From assembly GCA_015679605.1 (NCBI GenBank), contig JAAAVE010000478.1, positions 1-12,157 of the forward strand: 12,157 bases of DNA, written 5' to 3'. The notes under the pieces are model-generated. The model had not been told where the DNA came from and did no database searches. It saw nothing but the letters and a program-made list of their open reading frames with translations. This DNA is from Podila epigama (taxonomy: Eukaryota > Mortierellomycota > Mortierellomycetes > Mortierellales > Mortierellaceae). A program made the position numbers and the translations under genes. Shown piece by piece: positions 1 to 9,375 of this stretch; positions within the stretch are counted from its first letter, which is position 1; each line of letters starts with the position of its first letter.

Positions 1-48
1 TTTTTTTCTTCTTCTTATTTTGTTCATGCAATTTTGGCCTATTGATAG

Positions 49-280
49 ACACTCTTGCCCAGGACGGTTCCTCGCAGTGCAAGAGCTCAAGATGATGGGC
101 ACATTGTTCTTGGAACGGTATTCAAGAGTCGAATTCAAGAATCCAGAAGCTGCTATGCCACTCTTGGTGTCGATCCCAGGCGATCCGTTGAAGGAGGCTC
201 TCATTCTGACTAGTCGTCGTCGACAGACTAGCACAGCTCCTGCAAATCAAGTCTCGCATACTGCCGCCGTTGCTTTGTAG
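49..280 (+). CDS. Cytochrome P450, C-terminal exon (partial)
   Basis: This is the last exon of a cytochrome P450, a haem-thiolate monooxygenase usually anchored in the ER membrane; the substrate cannot be told. What is seen: the exon opens with HSCPGRFLAVQELK, the second half of the haem-binding loop, whose invariant Cys (codon 56-58) ligates the haem iron, followed by the start of the L helix. About 76 codons remain before the TAG at 278-280. An acceptor TAG at 46-48 precedes the exon, and the base at 49 completes a split codon, probably the Arg of the F-x-x-G-x-R-x-C-x-G loop. Reading through the intron gives a loop without its Gly, which supports the splice. The last 20 or so residues (TSRRRQTSTAPANQ and onward) are low in complexity and not typical of the family. 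About 85 percent of the gene lies left of the window. The family is sure; the subfamily is unknown. Confidence 0.88.
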
Positions 281-387
281 AATTTTTTTTTTCTCCTGGT
301 GGTGGTTCCTGCATGTATTTCCTCCTATGTGTTGAAGGTAAGGCTGTTGTGGATCAGATGGAGACACTCACACACACAACACGCAGG

Positions 388-420
388 CAAACAAACAAAC
401 AAACAGACAGATTGACAGAC
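388..420. repeat. (CAAA)n followed by CAGA-type simple repeat
   Basis: About four CAAA units run straight into CAGACAG/GACAGAC units. A similar CAGACAGACAGACAAAC tract recurs at about 673-690 in the same intergenic region, and the complementary (TTTG)n form occurs in ADE4 intron 1. These look like ordinary microsatellites; no flanking element is seen. Confidence 0.8.
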
Positions 421-1200
421 GAGACATTCTTCATACAACAAACATTGTGGACAAATATGACCACATAAAGGGTTTGTCGGAAAGTCAGGGTGGAAGAGAC
501 TTGTCCCAATAATTTCAACAACCTTAAAGTTGTTTAACAGACGACGATCTGCTTGCCTGACACGTTTTTTTTTTCTTTTTGGATGCAAGTGTGAAAAGGC
601 GTGGGCTGTTTTTTTTTTTTTGAGCTAACGCCGTTTGTTCACCATGATGTTTGTTCGCTCTGGAGGAATGGAGCAGACAGACAGACAAACGTCTTTTTAA
701 TTTTAGCAAAGGTATCTCTGACTTTACAAAAAAACCCAGCGGGATACACAACTGTGTTACCTGTACTTGTGAAAAAGCTTGGCACTGAAGCTCTAATAGG
801 GTTCACTCGCTGGTGCCAGTGTGGTTCTTTCCCGGAGAATAGCGTTGAAAAGGAGACATCTATCTCGCAGCGCCAAGACTTTTCCCCCTGTTTTCTGGTC
901 TTTCTGTCTCTATCTGCAATGCTTGCTGTTCATCTTGAATCTTTCGTGGTACAAGTCAGACTACTTCAAACTCTTCAGTCTACAAATTTGCATGTTTGGG
1001 TGAGAAACTGAGTGACAGGAAAAAGGTGGTTTACACTGCGACAACCTTTTGCTTTTGTTCGCTTGTACTAAGCCACCTCTTAATCACGTTTCAACTCGCA
1101 AATCACCAATGTACCACACACACATTCCAATCATTGTTGTCATCATCGTTATCATCATCATCATTACATATTGCAAACTAACAACAAAACCAACTACAAA

Positions 1201-1228
1201 CCAACAGCAACAGCAACAACAGCAGCAA
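1201..1228 (+). repeat. CAA/CAG-rich leader tract before the zinc-finger gene
   Basis: An AACAGCAACAGCAACAACAG-type tract lies just upstream of the ATG at 1234. It probably belongs to the 5' untranslated leader, where CAA-rich sequence is unstructured and favours scanning; this role is inference. In another frame the same bases would code polyglutamine (see findings). Confidence 0.6.
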
Positions 1229-1233
1229 TTACA

Positions 1234-2494
1234 ATGTCCTCCTCAATCTCAACCTACTCACCTGCGACCCTCACTGACTATCCCCGTAACCAGGCTCGAC
1301 CTGCTTGGTTACAGGGTGAGAAATCCACATTTTGAACGCCAAGGGCATCTTTACCTTTGACGATCTCAGATCGTATCCCGAAGATGAACAGGACATCTTC
1401 CTCCAAGGTCACGACCCCTTACGCAACCCTACGATCTCTGAGCTTCTTGGTATGTATAGTCTATCTCTTTCTCGCTCTGTCTATTCGTTGTTTGCTTCTT
1501 TTTTCCATTACTGCCTGGGTCTAGCTCTGTTCCCTCTCGTCATTAACACTTTCTCACAATTCCTTTTGTAGCATGGGCTGAGGAGTCTGTCTCCAGTTTC
1601 TACACAATCCCTGCCAGTCTTGATCTTGATCCATGGCTCACACCACTCTTCCAAGAATCACTCTTCCAAGAATCTCCTGTGCTTTTACCCAGTTCACCAA
1701 TTCCTCCCTTGTCACCCTTGTCACCCTTGTCACCCTTGTCACCACTTTCTCCTCCAAATGACCAGCATACTTGCTATGAGCATAGCCAGAAGCGACCTCT
1801 TGATGAACCTCTGTTTGAACAGGTAGCAGACCCAAAGCTCACCTCTACCAAAAAGCAAAAAGCGAATGTCGCTGCCCAAGACTCTGATATATCCTTGGAT
1901 TTCTCGCAGGGTTCGTTTTCGCCGCACGAGAGCGTGTCGCAGAAATATGAGCTTGAGAAAGTGAAGATGGACTTATGCTCTACTGTCTTCTTGGACAAAC
2001 AGCACCCATTACCGACTACTAAGAAGTGTAGAACCGCCAAATGGTCTCTGAAGCAAGGCCAGTCTGTGTTTTCACTCGCTTTGCCACTCCAACCACCCCA
2101 GTCACCCCAGTCAAATCAGACACTAGCGGCCGTTCTGCCTTTGAATTCTCTTTCGCATCCCTCGTCCACAGTATCGTCTCCATTCCCATCCCCGCCCCCA
2201 TCTCCGTCGCCTCGTTCTTGTTCGCCAGAGTCTTTTGTTGGTGAAGGGCGTTCTGAGAAGGATGATCAAAACAAGGTCTTCAAGTGCAATGTTCCCATGT
2301 GCTCAAAGACGTTTGCCCACCGACAGAGTCTACGACGCCATGTGCGGGACAACCACAATGCGTCTGGACAGCCCTCCTATGCCTGTGGGATCCCAGGTTG
2401 TTCAGCTGTTTATACCCACCCATGCAAGCGTCGACGGCACTGGCAAACAAAGCATCCCAACCAAACCATCCCTGCACGTACCCGGGCACCATGA
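1234..2494 (+). CDS. C2H2 zinc-finger transcription factor
   Basis: Probable nuclear DNA-binding regulator; the family member and targets are not recognised. Exon 1 starts at ATG 1234 (context TTACA-ATG, opening MSSSISTYSP). The last intron is clear: 1450-1571, donor GTATGT, acceptor TTGTAG. Exon 3 runs 1572-2494 (TGA). In order it encodes an acidic-aromatic stretch (DLDPWLTPLFQES, possible activation motif) with LFQES duplicated, four LSP units, a Lys-rich patch (STKKQK, possible nuclear signal), a Ser/Pro-rich region, and two C-terminal fingers of form C-x4-C-x12-H-x4-H at 2285-2355 and 2384-2455. The 5' structure is uncertain. Either an intron 1316-1383 (donor GTGAGA, weak acceptor GAAG) restores the frame and gives 356 residues, or there is a one-base frameshift near the T-run at 1330-1333, since 1344-1449 also reads sensibly (GIFTFDDLRSYPEDEQD). 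A possible poly(A) signal follows at 2534. Confidence 0.85.
1646..1675 (+). repeat. Tandem 15-nt duplication (LFQES x2)
   Basis: CTCTTCCAAGAATCA at 1646-1660 is followed directly by a copy differing only in the last base (1661-1675). In frame it doubles the peptide LFQES within the acidic-hydrophobic N-terminal part of the zinc-finger protein. Confidence 0.95.
1709..1744 (+). repeat. Four tandem 9-nt units (Leu-Ser-Pro)
   Basis: Four TTGTCACCC units lie in tandem, the last ending in CCA. They code for LSPLSPLSPLSP. The near-identical codons suggest recent replication slippage. Each unit offers a Ser-Pro site that proline-directed kinases could use (inference). Confidence 0.95.
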
Positions 2495-2813
2495 CCATGA
2501 AGCTGCTAATTTTGTTGCAAAGCGTGGGAAATTAATAAATGGAGTGGACATGAACGAGCACAGAACTGCACGAGTCCAAAGTTCAGACAGATTTTTTTGA
2601 ATTTATGAAAAATTTTTCACTTTGACTAAGCCTAAAAATATGAATGTTCCCTTTGTTTGATTGCAATTGCATTTCCTTCCCGCCATTTTCTTTTTATTTT
2701 GCCAACACTCCATTGTTGTCCTTTTAGGATCGAGTTACTTTGACAACATTCGACAAGTCAACGCAAACTAGTCGTACAGTTTTTTTTACATTTTCACATT
2801 TCACAGAAACAAC
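2495..2813 (+). promoter_or_regulatory. Zinc-finger gene 3' end and ADE4 promoter region
   Basis: This 319-bp gap holds a 3' end and a promoter. A canonical AATAAA at 2534-2539, 40 nt after the zinc-finger stop, is a plausible poly(A) signal. Nearer ADE4 there are a TGACTAA site at 2623-2629 (resembling fungal bZIP sites), a 10-bp palindrome TGCAATTGCA at 2662-2671, pyrimidine-rich stretches and an A-rich start context (GAAACAAC before ATG). No exact TGACTC box of the yeast Bas1/Gcn4 type was seen. All regulatory readings are weak. Confidence 0.5.
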
Positions 2814-5288
2814 ATGTGTGGCATCACTGCATTGCTTCTGGCGGATCAAAAGCAAATGGCCAGCCCAGAGCTATTCGAAGGCTTGGGCATGCTGCAGCAC
2901 CGTGGACAGGTGTGTGTTGTGTGTTGTGCTCACAATTATCTCGAGATCCGTTTTTTGTTTGCTTGTTTGTTTGTTTGTTTGCTACACCAAAATCATTGTC
3001 TGTTGCGGTCATGTTGTATTCACTCATTCACCATGCATGATTGACCCTGTGTGTGCATGTGTGTGTGTGCATGTGTGTGTGTGTGATAGGATGCTGCTGG
3101 TATCGTCACTTGTGGTCATAAAGGTCGATTGTACCAGATCAAGGCCAGTGGCATGGTGCGTGATATCTTTGACCAAGCCAAGCTTGAGCAGCTTATTGGA
3201 AACATGGGCGTCGGCCATGGTGAGTTCATTTTTTTTTAGTTTCTATGTTCCTCAGTTCCAAACATAGTTTCTCATTCATCTTTAACGGCGATGGTCGTCT
3301 ATGACCAGATCATTTAAAGATGTAGAGAGTACATGTGTTAATGGGTAAGGCATGACTTCTAACTATTCATCATCTCCCTTGTCATCCTTTAGTCCGCTAC
3401 CCAACAGCCGGTACTTCTTCATCATCCGAGGCTCAGCCATTTTATGTCAACAGTCCATATGGTATCACCTTTGCACATGTAAGCTTGCTCATACCAAACA
3501 TCAAGTCATCCCTTTCATTACGCACACACTCACCTCTATATCCATAGCATCTTAGTAACAACGTACAATTTTTTTATTCCCTTTCTTGATAGAATGGAAA
3601 CCTCGTGAATGCAGAAGAGTTGCGCGACTTTATGGACCGGGAAGCACATCGTCACATCAACACAGATTCGGATTCAGAGCTTTTGCTAAACATTTTCGCC
3701 AACAACCTCCAAAAGACTGGCAAGGTGCGCATTAACGAGGAGGATATCTTTACTGCCATCAAAGGAATCTTTGACATCTGTCACGGTGGATATGCCTGTG
3801 TCGCCATGATTGCTGGTAAATATTTGTTCTCGGTCCTAACTTGGTTCTTCTGAAAGAATAGGACATAATTTTTTTTCTTAACCGAATCAATGTACAACGG
3901 TACATATTTGAACCCTAGGCTTTGGTATTATTGGATTCCGCGATCCTCATGGGATTCGACCCATTGGCTTCGCCAAGCGTTCATCTCCAGCAGGAACTGA
4001 TTACATGTTTGCTTCAGAGAGTGTAGTCTGTGATGGCTGCAGTTTCACCGACTTTGAGGACCTCAAGCCCGGCGAGGCTGTGATTGTGAACAAAAACAAG
4101 ACGGTCACCCGTCGCCAACTAGTGCCCAACCCTACATTCACGCCTTGCATCTTTGAATACGTTTACTTTTCAAGACCAGATTCCATCATTGACGGCATCT
4201 CTGTCTACAAGGCGCGTCTTGCCATGGGTGAAGCCTTGGCTGACCAAATTTTGAAGAAGTTTGGCCCAGATATGGACATTGACGTTATCATCCCAGTAAG
4301 ATTTTTTTTCCTATCGGATTATCAGAGTCATGAACGCACTCAGTATTGGGTCTAACTTTGTCATTTAAAACACTCAATCATATAACAAACAAAAATAGGT
4401 ACCTGATACGAGCCGTGTTGCAGCTCTTCAAACGGCCTACAAGTTGGATCTTACTTACCGCGAGGGATTCATAAAGAACAGGTACATTGGACGTACGTTT
4501 ATTATGCCTGGCCAAGCTATGCGCAAGAAGACTGTCCGTCGCAAGTTTAATGCCATGTCCTTGGAGTTTGCTGACAAGAACGTGTTAATCGTTGATGGTA
4601 AGTAGTTTTATATCGATGTCTTTTCTTCTTTGGTCTCAAGAAGGTGTTCATGCTTCCATACAAAACAAAACAATGGCCACGAAGAGTGGCAAAATTGACC
4701 TCTGTGTCTATGGGACTAATGCTTATTTCTTTACTAGATTCCATTGTACGCGGAACCACCTCCAAAGAGATTGTCCAAATGGCAAGAGAGGCTGGTGCCA
4801 AGAAGGTGTATTTGGCATCTTGTGCACCCGAGATTCGGTACCCCAATGTTTACGGTATCGACATGCCCTCGCCTCACGAGTTGATTGCTTACAACAAGAC
4901 GGAGGAACAGATTGCTGAAGCCCTTGGAGCCGACAAGGTCATTTTCCAGGTAACTTGCTCAAGTTGTTTTTGGGAATCTATTTCCGAGACATGTTGTTTT
5001 TTTTTGTACTACTTCAATTTGTGTGAAGAATCATTGCTCATGGATATATATACTCGACCCCCCGTTTAGGACCTTGCTGGACTCATCTCGTCCTGTGGCA
5101 AGTTCAACCCCAGTATTACGGCGTGGGATGCATCTGTGTTTGACGGTCATTATGTGACAGGCAAGGTGGATAAAAAGTACTTGGACCATCTGGCAAGCCT
5201 TCGTGCTGATGGCAAGAAGGGTTGCTTTGAAGCGTCGCAAAGTCCAGAAACACTTGGTCTCCACAACTTTAACTTTCCTTTCAAGTGA
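2814..5288 (+). CDS. ADE4: Amidophosphoribosyltransferase (glutamine PRPP amidotransferase)
   Basis: Catalyses the first committed step of de novo purine synthesis: PRPP plus glutamine gives 5-phosphoribosylamine, in the cytosol. Exons: 2814-2909, 3090-3219, 3393-3478, 3593-3815, 3919-4295, 4399-4597, 4738-4949, 5070-5288; total 1542 nt, 513 residues, all phases consistent, close to the family length of about 510. The start MCGI leaves Cys2 as the N-terminal nucleophile after Met removal, with no propeptide. Glutaminase-domain motifs [23 protein letters not shown] (about 74-82), NGNL (about 105-108) and [13 protein letters not shown] are intact. The phosphoribosyltransferase domain has PDTSRVA and the PRPP loop [14 protein letters not shown] (about 366-379), whose second Asp codon is split by intron 6. 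The region ending [17 protein letters not shown] is also as expected. All introns are GT-AG. It looks fully functional. Its 3' end faces that of VPS52, 163 bp away. Confidence 0.98.
2951..2982 (+). repeat. (TTTG)n tract in ADE4 intron 1
   Basis: A T-run is followed by several TTTG/CTTG units, the complement of the (CAAA)n tract at 388-403. It lies inside ADE4 intron 1 and is a typical microsatellite. Confidence 0.85.
3049..3085 (+). repeat. (TG)n tract abutting the ADE4 intron 1 acceptor
   Basis: An alternating TG run, interrupted twice by CATG, fills the last 40 bases of intron 1 and ends four bases before the exon (ATAG then exon at 3090). It occupies the place of the polypyrimidine tract. 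Confidence 0.9.
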
Positions 5289-5451
5289 AGAAGAAAAGAG
5301 AAAATACATTCAAAAGCTTTGGATTTCACGTTCGTTTGTCATAAAAAAAATATTCGAATGTTCAAAGAGTTGCAGCTTGATTGAGAAAAAAAAATGATGC
5401 CATTTTTTTTTAAATGTATATGAGAGTGACCAAAGGTATGCAATTCCAACA
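5289..5451. terminator. Convergent 3' region of ADE4 and VPS52
   Basis: The 163-bp space between the ADE4 stop (5286-5288) and the VPS52 stop (5452-5454) must hold both polyadenylation regions. There are A-rich tracts at about 5341-5352 and 5387-5395 and a T-run at about 5403-5412 followed by AAATG. No canonical AATAAA appears on either strand. The 3' ends of the two mRNAs may overlap (inference). Confidence 0.45.
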
Positions 5452-8400
5452 CTATGGTAAAAAGTTGGAACGAAACTTTTTCACTTCTACCATGACAGTC
5501 TGCACACCGACTGGTTGATGAGTCCACCCACGGGTAGATGTCACCACGATGCTTGGGTTGTCCGCTGCTGCGGATTGAAGCTGTTGTAATTTTTCATCCA
5601 ACATCGAGTTGAATCGGGTATAATACACGATGAGCTGGCCCAGCACTTGATGCAAGACCATAGTACCGTTCTTGAAGCTCGAGAAATGCTGAATGACACT
5701 TGTGTTGATGGCTAACAATGACTGTCGCCAAGTATTGGCAAAATTGTATGACGCGCGTTCAAAATGGTCTATTGCGTGTTTTTTTTTGCGGGGGGGGGTC
5801 AATATTGTATATATATTCCGTTAGCATCCTTGTATCATTGTACCATTGCCCACTATCTTTGCATATGAAAAAAAAGTGAAATCAAAAGATTGACAAGAAA
5901 ACTTATGAGGTAAAAAAAAAAAGGACACATACCAAGTGACACTTTGGACACACCACCAGAGATTTTAACCATCTTTGTGAACGAAATCAGGTCGCCAAAG
6001 TATGGTTCCAACTCTTCCTCGACAAAGAATGCAACAGTCTGATGGAGGGCCGTCTTCCAATGCTCATTCTCAATCTCCACTCCAGTTGCGCGGACGTCCT
6101 ATAAAAAAGGAGTAAAGTGCCACTATGAGTGCGGAGCATTGCATTTCTTATATTCATACACACACACACTCTCTCTCATTCTCACTTTTTTCTTCTGCAT
6201 GTATCACACATTGAATCAAAAGACGCACGAAAAACGTGTAATCACTTACAGCCAGGAGAGTCAGAACAAGGTCAAAGTTGTTGATCAAGAAAATTAATCG
6301 GCTCTTTGTATCTGCAAAGGTTTTGGACATGCTCTCAAAAAGCGAGCTGGTCTCCAGCCTTAGGAGCGCTAATCTATTTTGCACAGGGAAAATGGAAGGG
6401 GTGAACATCTGCGTTTAAAAAAAACACCCATGCTATAATATATATTGTTGTAGCACATACCTAGGCATTACGTCCGTGTGTTCATCATTGAGCAGCAAGA
6501 GTGAGCTCGCAAATTCACCATAGCGTCGAGCAATCTATCACGTTCAGAAGTAGGCGCGAAAGAAAAAACAGAATTGATGGTTAGTACATCCGAGTCAGCT
6601 CAAAGGCATCCCCATCGCGGGCATATTTTTTTAAATAAAATGACGAGTGTCATACCCAGTGTGGATGCACATTCTTGGGCTTGATCTTCGTTTTTGCCTT
6701 GCGGACACTGTCAATGTGCATATCGACCACAATCTGAAAGCGGGGCCACAGTGCCATATGAATGGCGTCCCTATACTTGTCTAATGTTGGAATCCTGCGT
6801 CTTTCAAGCTCCTTGGAAAGCTGGTGGTTGATTCGTAGGCACAACAGAATGCCAATGGCATCGTAGCTTGAGTCTGCATATTCCTTGACATTGGCCTGAG
6901 AGAGAAGAAATAGCGAACAAATTATAAGCTAGTTAGTGAGAACTGTCTTGTACCCCCAGTCCATCAGACAGCACCGTCAAGACCCAGCGTTACATACCAA
7001 TCCCAACTTTAGCGTAGGCTCAAAGATCTGAGTAAAGACTGCATGAATGCCTTCGATATCCGGTTGAGAGCGCTTTGAAAAGTACTCAACTAGGAACAGG
7101 TATTCTGAACTCGCATTATCGATAAGAGCCAGATTGAGGCTTCTGAAAAGGGATTCATAAGGGTATTTCTGAAAAGTGGAATCGAGGGTTGAAAAATGGT
7201 TAGTCTCGTACATATTCTGTGCACAAGCAAAATGAAAAAGAAAGAAAGTACATAACAGAAAAAAAAAATTCAATGCAGACTTGCACATACCAAGTTCTTT
7301 TCATTGGCAACATGAATAAGAATTAAACCCGCGTCATGGTTTTTCAAGGTATCCAAGCGATTCCCGATTGCATATATATTCGTCTTTTGATGTAAAGCCT
7401 TGGTGGTGCCAAATAGTCCTAGTGGCGAAATCACAATATCATGTATACACAGCTGTAGCGACCGCATGCCAAAGAAAAAGAAGAAAGCACATTCTTGTAG
7501 CCACCATGTTTTTGTTACCTTTTCTTGCGCTCTCATCCGTGCAGAGCATCTCGTACTTGTCGCCTATGGGACTCTATCGACAAATCACATAAAAAAAGTC
7601 ATGAGCTATTTGCTTATTTCTTAAAGAGCGAAACAAAAGCTCAAGTCATCCCAACCTGCAACCGCATTATCCGCTTTGTTACCTGTAACTTTTCTAGCCC
7701 TGAAGCGTAATGCTCAAACTGATTCGAAAAGTACCATCGAAGAGTATTGGCATACGTTTGCCGAATCTCTGCTGCGACTTCCGCGTGTCGTTCCATCACG
7801 AATTGGTTCAGTTCCTTGTACTTTAACAGAACCGAGTGCTGCATGATTTGTACATTGGTATTGGGTATCCTGAACGACTTTATCTTTGCCAACAAAAACT
7901 CGCGAATCTTTTCCACAGCCTATTTCAAAAGAAAAATAAATCAACATGCCATGCGTGTTAGGTTAGACAATCTGAAAAGTAGCCTAGTCAGGCAAGGAAA
8001 GACATGCTCTTGCCGCCTTTTCGTCTCATGGTGTATTGTCTTGCCTTGATACGTAGTCTCTCCAATTCAGGACCGACTTCCTTCAGGGCTCGGATATGTC
8101 GTCCTTGTCTTGCTCTCGTGTGATACATTTTGCTGTTGAGGTCAGCCAACGCCTCCAGCCACGTCTCGTCGACCTCTCCATCATAAATCTTGCGAATGAG
8201 TTGTGGTGTGACCAAAATTCCTTCTAGGAGGTTGTTAAGGTGGTTCTCAACAGTCTACAGAAAGAGAAGAAATAGATAGTGAGTTGCAATGTGAATTTTG
8301 TGATGTCAACATTAATCAATATTTTTTTGTAGGGAAACGCGTCTTTACCATCCTATTCTTGAGTTGGATGCTCATAGAAACAGACTTTGTCTGCAAGGTC

Positions 8401-9375
8401 TGAATCTCAACCGAGATATTACCAAGGTCGGTTTGAAAGATGCTGAGCAAGTTTTCCATGGTTTCGAGAATTTCATCGCACGATTTTATCTGACCATGCA
8501 AGTCGACAAATGCCTGGCTCTGGTGTATATCTAAAAGTGGGTGCGGATGTCAAACGCATGTGTCAACTGCCTTTTGTCTCTTTTCTTTCTTTGTTCTTTC
8601 GATGATCGTACAGCAAGGCTATTCGTTGCTCCTTTGATGACCGCTTCCAGACTTACAATCATCCTCATGGTCCTGTCCTACAATGTCAAGTTCACTCTCG
8701 ATGTGGTGCGCGTACTCTCTCAAATCCATACCCTAATAAAAAAAGATCGATTTTAAGCAAAAAGCACTTTGATACCAGACTGAACATCAACAAGATCTGG
8801 CAACAGTTCAAACAAAATACAAACTCTACCTTGGCCAATGCTTGCTTCACAAACTCGTCGTCCTGGAACTCTGATATCCGATCTGAGATGAGAACACAAT
8901 GCATAGTTTTCGCCATGTTAGGATTCACTTTGATACGTATATAAAAGCGCAAATTGTCAGGCGATTTTGTGGGAAATTTTTTTTTTTTACCTCCCACTTG
9001 TTCGAAAGCCAAATCATCCTGTAGAAAGACAGAGAGTGGTGGTTCGTGTTGTGCTTTGGGTGAGACGGGGTCACTGAGCGGGAACTAGAGTGAAAGGAGA
9101 CGACGTGACGCTTAGCATACATATATACGTATACAAGTCCGTTCCTCGCATCAAAACTGTAATACGATATGAGGATAACTTGCATTCTCAGCGACATGGT
9201 CGTGCTCATGGTCGTCAAGTAACTCGTTGAGAAACTTGAGTCCTGTCAGGGACTGGCGTTTCTGTGAGGTCCGACGAGCGACAGACGCCTCGGTTGGAGG
9301 GGGCGTTTCGGGTGCCTGTTTGGGTGGCAATGGTTCCTGCTGCTCCTCCAGTTGTTGCCGTGAATGGGTGTCCAT
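5452..9375 (-). CDS. VPS52: Vacuolar protein sorting protein 52 (GARP/EARP complex subunit)
   Basis: Core subunit of the GARP tether (with Vps51, Vps53, Vps54), which captures endosome-derived vesicles at the trans-Golgi network. Exons, 5' to 3': 9375-9184 (or to 9166), 9018-8991, 8882-8830, 8732-8657, 8530-8349, 8254-8045, 7919-7683, 7573-7519, 7418-7291, 7168-6998, 6895-6656, 6534-6461, 6373-6250, 6098-5933, 5768-5452. Phases agree throughout and sum to about 750 residues, near the human protein (about 720). Recognisable family stretches are MDLREYAHHIESEL, QIKSCDEILETMENLL with a coiled-coil feel, ERLRIKAVEKIREFLL, KYPYESLFRSLNLALIDN, LFLVEYF, LWPRFQIVVDMHIDSVR, IARRYGEFASSL, SRLIFLINNFDLVL and the C-terminal FKNGTMVLHQVLGQLI and VMVEVKK. 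The first 60 residues are Gln/Pro-rich and unconserved. Start ATG 9373-9375 is the first in frame. The gene has a GC-AG intron candidate and a uORF. It is divergent from the beta-adaptin gene. Confidence 0.96.
7920..8044 (-). other. Probable GC-AG intron in VPS52
   Basis: On the minus strand the exon ends ATC AAG and is followed by GCAAGA; the acceptor is AAATAG at 7920-7925. Joining these gives LRIK-AVEKIREF, which fits the conserved family stretch and keeps phase 0. The nearby GTATCA donor six bases earlier breaks the frame. Confidence 0.85.

Larger units (their letters stand above)
281..1233. other. Intergenic region between the P450 and the zinc-finger gene
   Basis: This 953-bp stretch holds no reading frame that I can tie to a protein family. 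It contains the P450 3' end, with a T-run directly after the stop and no clear AATAAA, and the presumed promoter and leader of the zinc-finger gene. Simple-sequence tracts are frequent: (CA)n near 368-379, (CAAA)n near 388-403, CAGA-rich tracts near 403-420 and 673-689, T-runs near 282-292, 565-574 and 609-621, (ATC)n near 1140-1165 and a CAA/CAG-rich leader at 1201-1228. A short inverted pair, TGGCAC at about 782 and GTGCCA at about 814, is too small to interpret. No tRNA, rRNA or transposon remnant is recognisable. Confidence 0.7.

Noticed and set aside
20-48. Reading the P450 frame upstream as part of the exon
   Set aside because: It gives a haem loop lacking the conserved Gly (FWPIDRHSC) and passes through T-rich DNA ending in a splice acceptor at 47-48.
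601-1011. A 136-codon open frame in the P450 to zinc-finger gap
   Set aside because: It starts from a non-ATG codon in a T-run, has no family motif and shows low-complexity content; most likely chance.
1316-1343. A 28-nt intron at the zinc-finger 5' end
   Set aside because: It is far shorter than every other intron here (87 nt or more) and fits only the polyglutamine frame, not the ATG 1234 frame.
1709-1744. A CRISPR-like or regulatory direct repeat array
   Set aside because: The 9-nt units are contiguous without spacers and in frame inside a coding exon.
2623-2629. TGACTAA as a purine or amino-acid control site for ADE4
   Set aside because: It is a single short match, expected by chance, with no second copy and no exact TGACTC.
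4547-4846. A 99-codon minus-strand frame opposite ADE4
   Set aside because: It crosses exon and intron sequence of a clear gene and has no recognisable domain.
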